Below are positions 1 to 9,600 of a stretch of DNA of 64,000 nucleotides, piece after piece (the first letter of the stretch is position 1; each line of letters starts with the position of its first letter). Source of the stretch: Eutreptiella sp. 'Long Island Sound 2002' (Eukaryota > Euglenozoa > Euglenophyceae > Eutreptiales > Eutreptiaceae); NCBI GenBank assembly GCA_964036045.1, contig OZ038391.1:40797685-40861684 (forward strand). The letters run 5' to 3'. The position numbers were made by a program, and so were the translations under genes. Below the pieces are notes generated by a model that saw only the letters and a list, made by a program, of their open reading frames with translations, did not search any database and was not told where the DNA came from.

Positions 1-884
1 CGCCACTACCCTCCTTGGCACCCAGTGCCAATCATGTGGCAGGGTGCAGCCTTAGTGGCTCTGCTTGCTCAATGCGCTAGGGGCGTAGCCCGCTAAGTTA
101 CAGCTACCCATATGCCTGCAAGGCCTACCCACGGGCGCGGTTGGCAGACTAGCTGTTGTCAATAGCCTCGCTTGCTCAGAAGCAAAGGTTACTGGCCATG
201 TATCTCTAGAGGCACCCACTATTGCGGATGCTTTCGCTCATATCAAGCAGCAACTCTTGGGGAACCACTCGCACCTAACTCCACACACTCTAGGCTGCTT
301 GCACACAAGTGGGCAGTGCGGTGGCGGTGCAGCAGTTGCAACTACTGGTCAAGCAGCAAGCAAGGCCCTTGGTGGCCCCGTAGTGGGAGGCAGCCATGCA
401 CCATTTTTTGCAGCTGCATGAGCAAGCACCAATGCTCAAGCTCGCTTTGGACAAATTGCAGCAGCTGTTGTATTCCAGCACCTCACGTAGTTTTGCATGT
501 TGCTAGTCCCAGGGGGGGAGTGGAAAAAAGTTCGCGCCTGGAAAAAATTTTCGCGGGGGGTTGGGGTCCCAGGCCTTGCCTGCGAAAAAAAAACCGTCGC
601 ATTATTTTCATGGCATTTGGAATTTTTTTTGCAAGGTGTAGGAGGACAAAATTTTGTGCGGCAAATTAGTGAATGTGGCCGCACTACAGTTTGTCACATT
701 GCTCACAATGAATCATTTGGATTTGTTTTCGTATATTTTTAGATATTGTGCATTGTCTTGTGGTATAGAGGAAAGGTTAATTGCAAGGGGAGGGTTATTG
801 TAGGTGAATGTATGAGCATGTCATACTTTTACATCCCCTTACCCCCTTTTGTGCTATTGTTTCCTTTGCCTTAGACCTCATCAC
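1..884. other. Left flanking DNA, no recognised gene
   Basis: No open frame here shows a domain I recognise. Positions 1-480 have ordinary mixed composition with CAGCAG/GCAGCA-type runs. Positions 517-640 are rich in A and T homopolymers, with two A-run plus TCGCG motifs (around 524-535 and 543-556) and a T8 run near 626-633. The overlapping short frames on both strands look like noise. This stretch has no match to the repeated blocks found elsewhere in the window, so it is probably host DNA outside the element cluster. Confidence 0.5.
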
Positions 885-1208
885 ATGTCATCGCCTTTGC
901 TTTCTTCCCCCTTGAACCTGGCATGGGCGAACCGTACTTCAAGTGGGTGGCATTGTATTTGTGGGGAGAGGTTATTGATTTTGGCTGGACCTGACACCCA
1001 GAATATCGCCATCCATTGCCAAGGCAAGAAACACCGGGCCGGTATATCCATACCACAGAAACCCCAACGCCAATTGGCCATGACGCAATTTTTCTTAGCA
1101 GCACCCACACGGGCTAGCGAGGCTAACGAGCCCCCTCCTCATGACAGTGACAGGGAGGATGACATTGAAACAAGTGCCATTGAGTCGCAGACAACAGTCT
1201 CCCCCTAG
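885..1208 (+). CDS. Possible U1-type zinc-finger protein fragment
   Basis: This is an open frame of 107 codons from the first ATG; upstream codons in the same frame lack an ATG. Residues around 24-52 read C-x-C, then about 18 residues, then H-x5-H within HCQGKKH. That resembles the C2H2/U1-type fingers common in DNA-binding and transposase-associated proteins, although the first Cys pair is C-x-C rather than C-x2-C. An acidic tail (DSDREDD) follows and the frame ends at TAG. The product is too short for a full protein of this type. It may be a 5' exon or a decayed transposase N-terminus. A 70-codon frame (1217-1429) follows in another frame and could be a continuation after a break or intron. 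Function is unknown; the call rests only on the Cys/His pattern. Confidence 0.3.
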   Translation: MSSPLLSSPLNLAWANRTSSGWHCICGERLLILAGPDTQNIAIHCQGKKHRAGISIPQKPQRQLAMTQFFLAAPTRASEANEPPPHDSDREDDIETSAIESQTTVSP

Positions 1209-1522
1209 GTTTTGTAATGACACACAACGGAGCACTCCCGCTAGGTATTCCAAATGCCAATGCGCTGCGCGGCAAGTACCCAATTATGCGCCATGCACAT
1301 GAAAAGGTCCATTTCAGGTATGTGGGCGGGATGGGGGTTCAGTCAGTGGACCCGCCTTGTACCAGAGTGGCCCGCATTGGTGACTCCGGTGAACAATTGC
1401 CCTGTGTTCCATGCGCAAGCTTTAATTAAATCGTGGCGTGGCACTGGTCAAATCAAAAATATACGTATATTTACGTATATTTTCCGAAAACGCCGGATTT
1501 TGAGTACCCACCATTGTGTATC
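1209..1522. other. Flank between zinc-finger frame and (TA)n tract
   Basis: Contains a 70-codon ATG-initiated frame (1217-1429) with no motif I recognise, then AT-rich DNA with repeated ATACGTATATTTACGTATATTTTCCG-like pieces leading into the microsatellite. This stretch is not shared with the flanks of the other element copies. Confidence 0.4.
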
Positions 1523-1524
1523 AA

Positions 1525-1577
<53 letters not shown>

Positions 1578-1612
1578 TTTCTATATATATATATATTCTT
1601 TCTGAGTGTCTA
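1523..1612. repeat. (TA)n microsatellite at 5' edge of copy A
   Basis: An imperfect TA dinucleotide tract is interrupted by TG steps and a T6 run, ending in a T-rich stretch that runs into the first base shared with the other element copies. Apparent Tyr-Ile reading frames across it are an artefact of the repeat. Confidence 0.9.
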
Positions 1613-1645
1613 TTTTTTTTCGATGTCTTGCAGATATTTGTGATG
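1613..1645 (+). promoter_or_regulatory. Poly-T / CAG splice-acceptor-like site before leader ATG
   Basis: A T-run is followed by CGATGTCTTGCAG (CAG at 1631-1633), and an ATG lies 9 bases further on at 1643. The same arrangement occurs at the start of fragment D (CAG 39989-39991) and copy C (CAG 44665-44667). It resembles a 3' splice site (polypyrimidine plus YAG) and marks the 5' edge of the family. Splicing itself is inferred. Confidence 0.45.
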
Positions 1646-2032
1646 GATCCCCCCCGGCGACCAGGCGCCGCGGGGGGTACAGCGAAACCCTGGCCGGGGG
1701 GCAGCCGGGGCCCCCCGCGGCATATGAAGTGGCTGCCCGCGGCAGCGGCTCCTGCGGGGGCTGCGGCAGCGGCGGGCGGTCACAGCGTGGAGCCGGCCGG
1801 CCCGACGACGCCGCCGATAGGGGCCAGGTGCGTGCCTGCGACATGCGTGCGACATGCCTCCACAGTGTTCTGCGAAGTATACTGCGTAGTGAAGACAGGG
1901 GAAAGGGCAGGGCAGGGAGGGAGTGGCCGAGTGCGTGCCTGCGACATGCGTGCGACTTGCCTACAAAGTGTCCTGCGTAGTGTCCTGCGGAGAGAAGAGA
2001 GGGAAAAGGGCAGGGGAGGGAGGGGGAGGTAG
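1643..2032 (+). CDS. Short leader ORF (MDPPRR), copy A
   Basis: An open frame of 129 codons starts at the first ATG after the acceptor-like CAG. It begins [12 protein letters not shown] and continues Pro/Ala/Gly rich to about residue 65, then runs into the monomer array, where it reads as Cys/Arg repeats (CVPATCVR). The first part is open in fragment D and copy C as well. A 15-nt length difference between A and C after GGSRG keeps the frame, which hints at coding. No domain is recognised. It could be a small leader peptide, the first exon of ORF1, or an upstream ORF with a regulatory role. Composition is extreme, so chance openness cannot be excluded. Confidence 0.4.
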   Translation: MDPPRRPGAAGGTAKPWPGGSRGPPRHMKWLPAAAAPAGAAAAAGGHSVEPAGPTTPPIGARCVPATCVRHASTVFCEVYCVVKTGERAGQGGSGRVRACDMRATCLQSVLRSVLRREEREKGRGGRGR

Positions 2033-3720
2033 GGCGGGAGTAGAGGGCCGCAGGCTGCGGGCCGGTGCGGACGGAACCAGGGCGCCTGGGAGTGACAAGG
2101 TGAAGGGGGAGTGGGAGGGGTGCCTCGCGTATTGCTCCGCAAAGTGTATGCCGGGAGGGTAAAGGGAGGACGGGGACAGAGACACCGAGGGCCAGGGACC
2201 AAGGGACCTGGGAAGGGGGACACGAGAGGACAAGGGAGGGCGAGCAGACAGAAAACAGGACAGGGCCAAAGGGCCAGGGCAGAGAGAGGGAGCAAAGAGG
2301 GAGCGCTGCCACGCGAATTGCTCCGCATTGTGCTCGCGCTGGCCGGAGGGCAGAGGGACAGAGAAGGTAGGGCAGGGAAGAGGGCGTGCCATGGCGGCAT
2401 GAAGGAGCGAGCGTGGGGCGGAAGCACACAGGTGCCCCACAACCGAGCGAGCCGCCCGCAGTGCGCGGGGGCACTGGACAAGGCGGAACACCACGGCGCG
2501 CTGCCGCAAGGCGGTCCACCCCCATGGGGGCAGTGTTCTGCGTAGAGTTATACAACAAAGGTCAGGTGCGTGCCTGCGACGTGCGTGCGACATGCCTACA
2601 CGGTGTCCTGCGAAGTGTTCTGCGTGATGAAGAGAGGGGAAAGGGCAGGGCAGGGAGAGAGATGCGTGCCTGCGACATGCGTGCGACCTGCCTACAAAGT
2701 GTCCTGCGTAGTGAAAACATGTAACTGTAGAGAGGGAAAGGAGCAGGGGAGGGAGGGAGAGGTAGGGCGGGAGAAGAGGGCCGCAGGCAGCGGGCTGGGG
2801 CGCACGGAACCAGGGCGCCTGGGAGCGGCAAGGTGAAGGGGGAGTGAGAGGGGTGCCTCGCGTGTTGCTCCGCGAACGGTGTGCCGGGAGGGTAAAGGGA
2901 GGACGAGGACAGAGACACCGAGAGCCAGGGACCAAGGGACCTGGGAAGGGGGGCACATGAGGACGAGGGAGGGCGAGCAGACAGGGGGCAGGACAGGGCC
3001 AAGGGGCCAGGGCAGACAGAAGGGGCAAAGAGGGAGCGCTGCAACGCGATTTGCCCCACATTGTACACGCGCTGGCCGGAGGGCAGAGGGGCAGAGAAGG
3101 TAGGGCAGGGAAGAGGGAGTGCCACGGCGGCAAGAAGGAGCAAGCGTGGGGCAGAAGCACAAAGGTGCCCCGCCACCGAGCGAGCCGCCCGCAGTGCGCG
3201 GGGGCACTGGACAAGGCGGAGCGCCGCGACGCGCTGCCGCAACGCACGGTCGTACAACGAGGGCCAGGTGCGTGCCTGCGACATGCGTGCGGTCTGCCAA
3301 CACAGTGACCTGCAAGAGGTGGAGGGGAAACAGGGCGGGGGACACAGAGAGACGGAGGCTGCAGGAGGGTGAGGTGCGGCATGCGTGCCACAAGCCTAGA
3401 GACTAGGGCGCCAGGGGGAGGCAAGGTGAAGAGGGAAAGGGTGGATGCAGGGAGGGTACAGCGAGGACGGGGACAAGGAGACAGAGGGCCAAGGACCCAG
3501 GGGCCTGGGAAAGTGGGCGAGGGAGGACGAGGGGGAACGCACCCACGAGGGGCAGGGCTAGGCCAGAGAACGGGAGTGGAGGGGGGCAGCAAGGAGGGAG
3601 GGTTGCCTCGCGAATTGCTTTGCCCCGTGCTAGCCAGAGCAGAGAAAGCGACGAGGGAGACAGATGCTCAGCATTAGGCGAGCACAGAGGGCGAGGGAGG
3701 GAGCAGCGGGGGCAGGGTAG
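1829..3720 (+). repeat. 5' leader array of about 700-bp G-rich monomers, copy A
   Basis: Units start with GTGCGTGCCTGCGACATGCG at about 1829, 2569 and 3268, a spacing of about 700-740 bp; the last unit is incomplete. A second half-copy of the header occurs at about 1930 and 2663. Each unit carries a GGGAGGACG-type purine-rich tract, a GCCTCGCG..TTGCTCCGC block and a CTGGCCGGAGGGCAGAGG block. The strong purine bias of the + strand leaves the minus strand almost free of stops (an antisense frame spans 1961-3592); I treat that as compositional. Tandem leader monomers act as promoters in some mammalian L1 elements; the same role here is inferred. Confidence 0.7.
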
Positions 3721-3840
3721 GGGATAGTTGCCAAACGCCGTGCCGTGCGCCGTGCGCATCCTGAAACCAACTCTGACCTCAATCATGCGTCACGTCACGT
3801 CACGTCAAGCCTGGAGCGGGAGGCAGGAAGCGACACGGGG

Positions 3841-4010
3841 GGACGGGCACCTGCGGCGCCATCCGTAGGGCCTCCCGTGCTATGACCCGACCAGTGGCGC
3901 AGAGGGGACACTCCAGTGGCGCCATCCACTGGACCCCCTGCGCCTGTTGCAGTAAGTGTGACGCAGAGGGGACGGGCACCAGCGGCGCCATCCGGTGGGC
4001 CCCCTACGGC
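3841..4010 (+). repeat. Three 64-bp units with GGCGCCATCC, copy A
   Basis: GGCGCCATCC recurs at 3855, 3918 and 3983, spaced 63-65 bp, each unit also carrying GCAGAGGGGAC or a variant. The same triplet is present in copies B and C but not in fragment D, where the stretch equivalent to 3770-4460 is missing. It may be a protein-binding array; no function can be shown. Confidence 0.7.
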
Positions 4011-4500
4011 GTTGAATGTGCTGGATTGATTAAGTAGGTGGCCAGGGGATGCCACAAATGAATCCCCCGTCCGTCTCCCCGCGTCTCTGCCATAGGACCT
4101 CAGGGGCCTCCATCGCGCTCGGGGGTGGCAGAGGCCCGGGGGACGAGAGCGCCCGGCCGCTTTGTAGCCGCCACTTCCAGCGGACTGATACCACGGCACC
4201 GGTATCAGGCCGCTCGGAAGTGGATACACAGGCACCAGGGAGAGGATGGGCGGTCGGCCCCCCCCGGGCTGTAGGTGCCGAAACAGTGGCCCTCCCCTTG
4301 ACCAGGGCGGCGGATGGCGCAAGAAGCCTTCGAGGCGTACGGTAAGTCCTCCCCGCTGCCCGCACTTCCTCATCTTCCGTTTCCACCCGGGTACGTACCT
4401 CCTCCAGTAAGTATGGGCACAGGAGGGAGCAGGCACGGGACACTGAGCACCATGCGGAGACGTGGCGACTACCGCCGAGGGGCAACAGCGGCTGGTTAAC
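4011..4500 (+). other. Conserved leader block with two GTAAGT donor-like sites
   Basis: This unique block is nearly identical in copies A, B and C. It contains GGTAAGT at 4341-4347 and AGTAAGT at 4406-4412, both good matches to a eukaryotic 5' splice site, 59-65 bases apart. Together with the acceptor-like CAG at the 5' edge this suggests leader splicing. A frame reading [10 protein letters not shown] lies just before the first donor in all three copies. No known protein is recognised. Confidence 0.4.
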
Positions 4501-4539
4501 CTGGGCTGCGGGGCCTAAACCTTGGAGCAGGGCGGGAAG

Positions 4540-5700
4540 GCCCAAACGGAACCCCCCCCCCCCCCGCAGCAGCCAAGTGCCTCACCCCGTGACTGTGTTG
4601 TGCCTACGTCTTGCCTGCGACGTGCGTGCAACGGAGGGGAGACGAAAAGGGCGCACCTCCCCCCCCCCACCCAACCCCGCCCCTCGGAGGGCGGAGAGAG
4701 CGGATAAAGGGGGGGCGACAAGCGACCCCCCCCCCGAGGGCAACGCGGCAGGGCGGGGGGGCAGCGGTGGCGGGACGAACCACACGACCGTGCCCGAAGA
4801 GGGCACGCGCCGTGCAAGCCCCGGCGGGGGGACCACCGGGAGGGCGGGCGTAGGGTAGAAAGGGCGACAACGGGAGCCACGAGGCGACCCCCCCCCCCCC
4901 TGCAGAGGGATGCCGCACCTCGTGCCTGTGACATGAGAGCGACGAAGGGAAAATGACTAGGCCCCCCCCCTCCCCCACGCGCCTCCGCCCCCCCAAGGGT
5001 GGGGGATGCAAGAAGGGAGGGGCGGACAGCGGCCCCCCCTCCCGAGGACAAAGCGGCGAGAAGGGGGGACGGCGGGGAGAGGGTGCGGGACGGACCACAC
5101 GACCGTGCCCATGGGAAACAAGCGTGTAGGCCCCGGCGGGGGGGGCACCGGGGGAGCGAACGCAGAGTGGGAAGGGCGAAGACGGGGGCCACGCGGCGTG
5201 CCCCACTCCCCAGCAGAAGGACAAGTGCCGTGCCACGTGCCAGTGCCGTGCCTGCGACGTGCTTACGCCGGAGGAAGGGCAACGAGGGCGCCCCTCCCCA
5301 CCCCACCCCCAACACCCACACCCACCAAGGAAAGGAGCGAGGGCAGCGAGGGGAAGTCGAGGGGACATAGGGGACGACGGTAGAGGGAAGCGGACCCCCC
5401 CCCCGAGGGTGCCGCGGCAGGGTGGGGAGGCAGAGGAGCGAGAGTGCGGGACGAACCACACGACCGTGCCAACAGGGGGCACGCGCTGTGCAGGCCCCAA
5501 CGGGGGGACCACCAGGGATGCAACCGCAGGAAGGGAAGGGTGACGGCGGGAGCCACACGGCGAGCCCCCCCCCCCCCAGTGCTGCGCCTCGTGCCTGCGC
5601 CGTGCTTACGACGTGCTTGCGCGATGGGGCGGACAGCGAGGACTCCCCCCCCCCCCTCCCCCTACTCCTCCACCCACCCACAAAAAGGGCGATGACAGCG
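4540..5700 (+). repeat. Leader array of about 310-360-bp C-tract monomers, copy A
   Basis: Units share a GTGC(A/C)AGCCCC(G/A)(G/A)CGGGG block at about 4812, 5126 and 5488, a CACACGACCGTGCCC block, a GTGCCTGCG block and several C8-C12 homopolymers. Period is 314 and 362 bp. Equivalent arrays occur in B, C and D with different unit numbers. The C tracts are on the + strand, so the opposite strand carries long G runs that could form quadruplexes. Frames through the array shift at every homopolymer, so I do not call coding sequence. Confidence 0.7.
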
Positions 5701-5929
5701 AGGAGACAGCGAGGGGACATGGGGGGGGGCAGGAAAAAAAAAACAGGCAACAAAGGACACCAACACGCCGGAGCAGGGGCAGACAGCAGGGGCAGACGGT
5801 GCATGGCGGGGGCCAGGGGGCACGGCAAGGGGCGCGGAACGGGGGGAAGCCCCTGGGGACGAAAGTGAGAAGGCAGGGACAAACACCGCAACGAACGGGG
5901 GGGAGCCGGGGTGACAAGAGCCCGCGAAA

Positions 5930-6637
5930 GACGCTGGTGAGGTACCCGACCTCTGGGGTTTGGGGGCCCCCCCGGTGTCCGTATCGGCCCCACTTGAGCG
6001 CAGGCAATAAGGTGGGTTACGCCTGGGACCGTTGGCCAGCGGCCCGAGGTGGCACCGGCTTGGGGGGGTGGCCAATGGGCCTGACCAAGAGCACTCCACA
6101 CGGCACGTACTGCGGTTCGTGTCTTGTGAGGGGCTGCGGGTAGGGCACACCGTCCATCGGGGTAGGCAAGAGACGTGCCTATCCCGCAAGGACTCCCCAG
6201 AGACCCACAGTGTACCCGACCCCGGTGTGGGGAAGGGCCGACGTACCTGGTTACGACGCAGGTCCATTTGTACTGAGCGGGTACAAATGGACGGCCCGTA
6301 CAACAGAGTTACACCGTGACGGGGAGTGCATGCATCGGCCCCCCCGTGGGGAAACTCCCGGAGAGAGGGACCAGGGCCAGCGTCGGGCGCCCCTCCCCCC
6401 CCCCCCCCCCGACCCTGCCTGGCAGCAAGCCCGCCAACAACCGGGCAGGGCCAAGGGGCACACCTAGCGGGCACAACCGGGGGCAAAGGAACACGGAAGG
6501 GAAGAGGGGCGCGCGAGAGGGGTGCGCAACTGTGTCGTGCGAAGTGTCGTGCAACAATAAGCCAGCAGCAAGCGGGACGGGCCATAGAGTCCACCCGTTC
6601 TCCCGTGTCCTTAGCTCACACAGCCTTCGTTAGCTAA
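5930..6637 (+). other. Conserved block upstream of ORF1, copy A
   Basis: Begins CTGGTGAGGTACCCGACCTC and runs to the ORF1 start. It is almost identical in A, B and C except for C-homopolymer length near 6390-6410 and a shorter stretch in C. It contains the hairpin at 6262-6292. No open frame in it is maintained in all copies, so it is treated as untranslated leader. Confidence 0.55.
6262..6292 (+). promoter_or_regulatory. Perfect 12-bp hairpin in ORF1 leader, copy A
   Basis: GTCCATTTGTAC, a 7-nt loop, then GTACAAATGGAC. It lies about 345 bases before the ORF1 ATG. The arms are AT-rich inside GC-rich DNA, so the structure stands out. It is also perfect in copy B and keeps 11 of 12 pairs in copy C. 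Possible roles are an RNA structure for translation or packaging, or a palindromic protein-binding site. Confidence 0.65.
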
Positions 6638-9600
6638 ATGTCGCTATCTGTCCCAGCCAATCCCGCGGAGTTGCCAGCCTTCCGGCGACGTGCCCGGCGC
6701 CTGGTAGACACAGTGTCTGATCTCGTCAGACACGGGCCGCACGCGTATGCGGCGTTCCAGGCGCGCGTGGACGCGGACCGTCCGGCCAGGGACAACGGAT
6801 GGGACCACTTCGTCGACGTCTGCTTGCGGCAGATGTTGGCCCGCGATCCCCACCCGTACAACGCGCCCGACGTTCAGGCGCGGTTCGCAGCGGGCACGGT
6901 GCCGTTCGGGCTGCACCTGCTCAACCGACTACTCCGATGTCTACAAGATCTCGGGCAGCTCGAGGACGCGCAGCGCGGGTGGCCCCCAGTGGGGTCGGCG
7001 GGGCAGCCGGGGAATGCGGCGCCGGGTGCGTTTCCGATGCCGCCGCCCCCAGGCCTCCGGCCCATGCCCATCCCACCCTTTGGGATTCACCACCACCACC
7101 AACTCCATCTCCATCACCTACTTCATCACCCCGTCGGGCTCCCCATGATGCAGCATCACCTCCCACACCAACACGTACACCCGACAGCTGTGCCACCGCC
7201 CCCCGTCCATCTTCACCATCACCACCAACTGGCGGCTGTGCCACAGCACCCCATCCACCTACACCAACACCATCACCATCACCATCCGCACCAGCATGTG
7301 GAGTACCCGCATCCCCTGCCCCAGCAGCACCCACGGCCGCCTCAGCACACAGTGCGGGTGCCGGAGCCGGTACCGGTGCCTGGGCCGGGGCGGAGCGCCC
7401 AGCAGCGGGGGGTGTCGCAAGGGGCTGTGCCACAGCACCCCGTCCACTTTCACCATCACCGTCACCATCACCTTCCGCACCAGCAAGTGGAGTACCCGTA
7501 TCCCCTGCCCCAGCAGCACTCAAGGCCGCCTCAGCACACAATGCCGGTGCCGGAGCCGGTACTGGTGCCTGAGCCGGGGCGGAGCGCCCAGCAGCAGGAG
7601 GTGTCGCAAGGGGCTGTGCCACAGCACCCAGTCCACCTTCACCATCACCATCACCATCATCGTCCGCACCAGCATGTGGAGTACCCACATCCCCTGCCCC
7701 AGCAGCACCCACGACCGCCTCAGCACACAATGCCGGTGCCGGAACCGGTACCGGTGCCTGGGCCGGGGCGGAGCGCCCAGCAGCAGGGGGTGTCGCAAGG
7801 GGCTGTGCCGCAGCACCCCGTCCACCCTCACCATCGCCATCACCATCACCGTCCGCACCTGCATGTGGAGCACCCTCACCCCCTGCCCCAGCAGCACTCA
7901 CGGCCGGTGCCTCAGCACACAATGCCGGTGCCGGTACCGGTACCGGCACCTGGCCCGGGGCGGGGCGCCCAACGGCAGGGGGTGTCGCAAGGGGAGGCAC
8001 GTGGCGTGCCCCCGGGCGAGGCGAGGAGAATGGGGGCACCTGCGGCTGCGCCACCCCTGGCGGTGCCCTAGCCGGAGTTTCCCGCGGCGGGGTCACCACC
8101 GCGGACGGTCCAGATGCCGGACTCAGCCGTGCCGCGCGAAGCCCCGCCCGTGGTGCCGACGGACCCTGAGCCAGTGGTGCAGGGTGGGGGTCTGCCCCCG
8201 ACGCATGGGATGCAGGGCGCGGCCCCCATGGGGAGGACTACGGCGAGGGAACGAGAGGGGGGTGCAGCGCAGGAGGCGGCAGTGGCTGGCCCGCGAGACA
8301 TAAGCGAGCTGCTCGCGCGGGCCCTGGAGGAGTACCGGCGGACAGCCGTGAAGAGTGGGGGAACCGCGCCGGAAGGGGCTGACGCCGGCGAGCTGATAGC
8401 GCAGGCGCTCGCGGCCGTCGCCCCGAGGACGGAAGGGGCCAAGGAGACGCCGACGGAGGCGGTTTCTTCGGGGGGATAGGACGCGGGGCGGGGTGCGCCG
8501 AAGGCGCACACGCCGGAGGAGGGCGGCGGGGTTGTGGAGCCCAGTGGGGGACGTGCCAAGGGGGAAGGAGTGGAGGACTGGATGTGGGAGTGGCGGGAGT
8601 GGCGCCAGGTGGCACCCGGTGAGCCGTGTCCGGCGGGGCTGGCGTACCGCATGGATCTCCATGCGGGCACCAGCTGGGCTCGGCTGCCCGCCAACCTGCT
8701 GGCACGGCTGGACGCGGCGGAGGCGGCAAGGGGCGGAGGCGCTGACGAGCGGCCTCTGGCGCCCTTCCCGCCACGGCCGGACACGCCGCCGGCGGTGGTC
8801 GCGGATGGAGAAGGGGTGGAGGGGGAGCAGGAGGAGAAGTGCGAGGGGGACGAGGAGGCATACGGGCCAGGCGAGTCGGCGCTGGCCCTCATGTTTGAGG
8901 ACGACGCCGGGCCCGACGTCTACGCCGGCATGGACGAGGACCCGGCCAACGAGCCGCTGCGGCCCATGCCCACTGCGGTGCCGCCCCCTCCCCTGGGGAG
9001 CTGCGAGCGGCGGCACTGCAGGTACCATGCGGCCGAGGGCGCCCACAGGCACCGCCTCACGGGCACGGGGCAGCGGGAGGCAGGGATGCTAGCGGACGCC
9101 CTGCAGCGCTATGAGCACCAGCGCCCAGGCCAGGTCGCCCGGGAGTTGGCCCTGGCGGCAGCGTCCCCGGACAACGGCCAGGTCCGCTGTGTCCAACTGG
9201 GGGATGCGGCGGTCCTGGGTCACCACCCTGGTGATGTCCGGGCGGCCGAGCTCCAGGAAGGCCTCCCCCTGTCGGTGCGCCTGTCTGTGGGGCGCCTGCT
9301 CGGCGAGGCAGGGCTGCAGGACGTGCGGCGGGACGAAGGCCTGTACGTGGCCTTGTGGCGAGGTGGGGCTGACGCTTGGCGTCGCGAGCAGGCCGTGCGG
9401 CCCCTCACACCCCAGGCGCTGGGGTCTCATGCGCTCCTGGTGGCGTTGCACCGTGAGGGTGCAGAGGTCGTGTTTGACGCGGACCGCCTGCTGCTGACCG
9501 GGGACGGGGCGGTCCTTGTCCCCACCACCAGCAGCTACCGCCTTGAGAGCCGCGGCGGTGACCTCAAGCTGCTGGTGGTGGTGGGCACGCGCCTCGACGG

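Noticed and set aside
1829-2032. Cys-rich repeat peptides ([17 protein letters not shown])
   Set aside because: They come from the GTGCGTGCCTGCGACATGCG monomer header and appear in more than one frame, so they reflect DNA repeats rather than a selected peptide.
1961-3592. Antisense open frame of 543 codons, with a 516-codon parallel in copy C (44929-46479)
   Set aside because: The + strand is purine-rich with few T, so stops are rare on the minus strand. The product is low-complexity Pro/Leu/Ser/Arg with no domain.
4540-5700. CRISPR-like array of regularly spaced repeats
   Set aside because: Units are 310-360 bp with diverged repeats and homopolymers, in a eukaryotic retrotransposon leader; there are no short identical repeats, unique spacers or cas genes.
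9300-9600. Possible ADP-ribosyltransferase-like region (YVALWRGG, later VLVPTTSSYRLES)
   Set aside because: Only a loose strand pattern; no clear R-S-E triad could be assigned.
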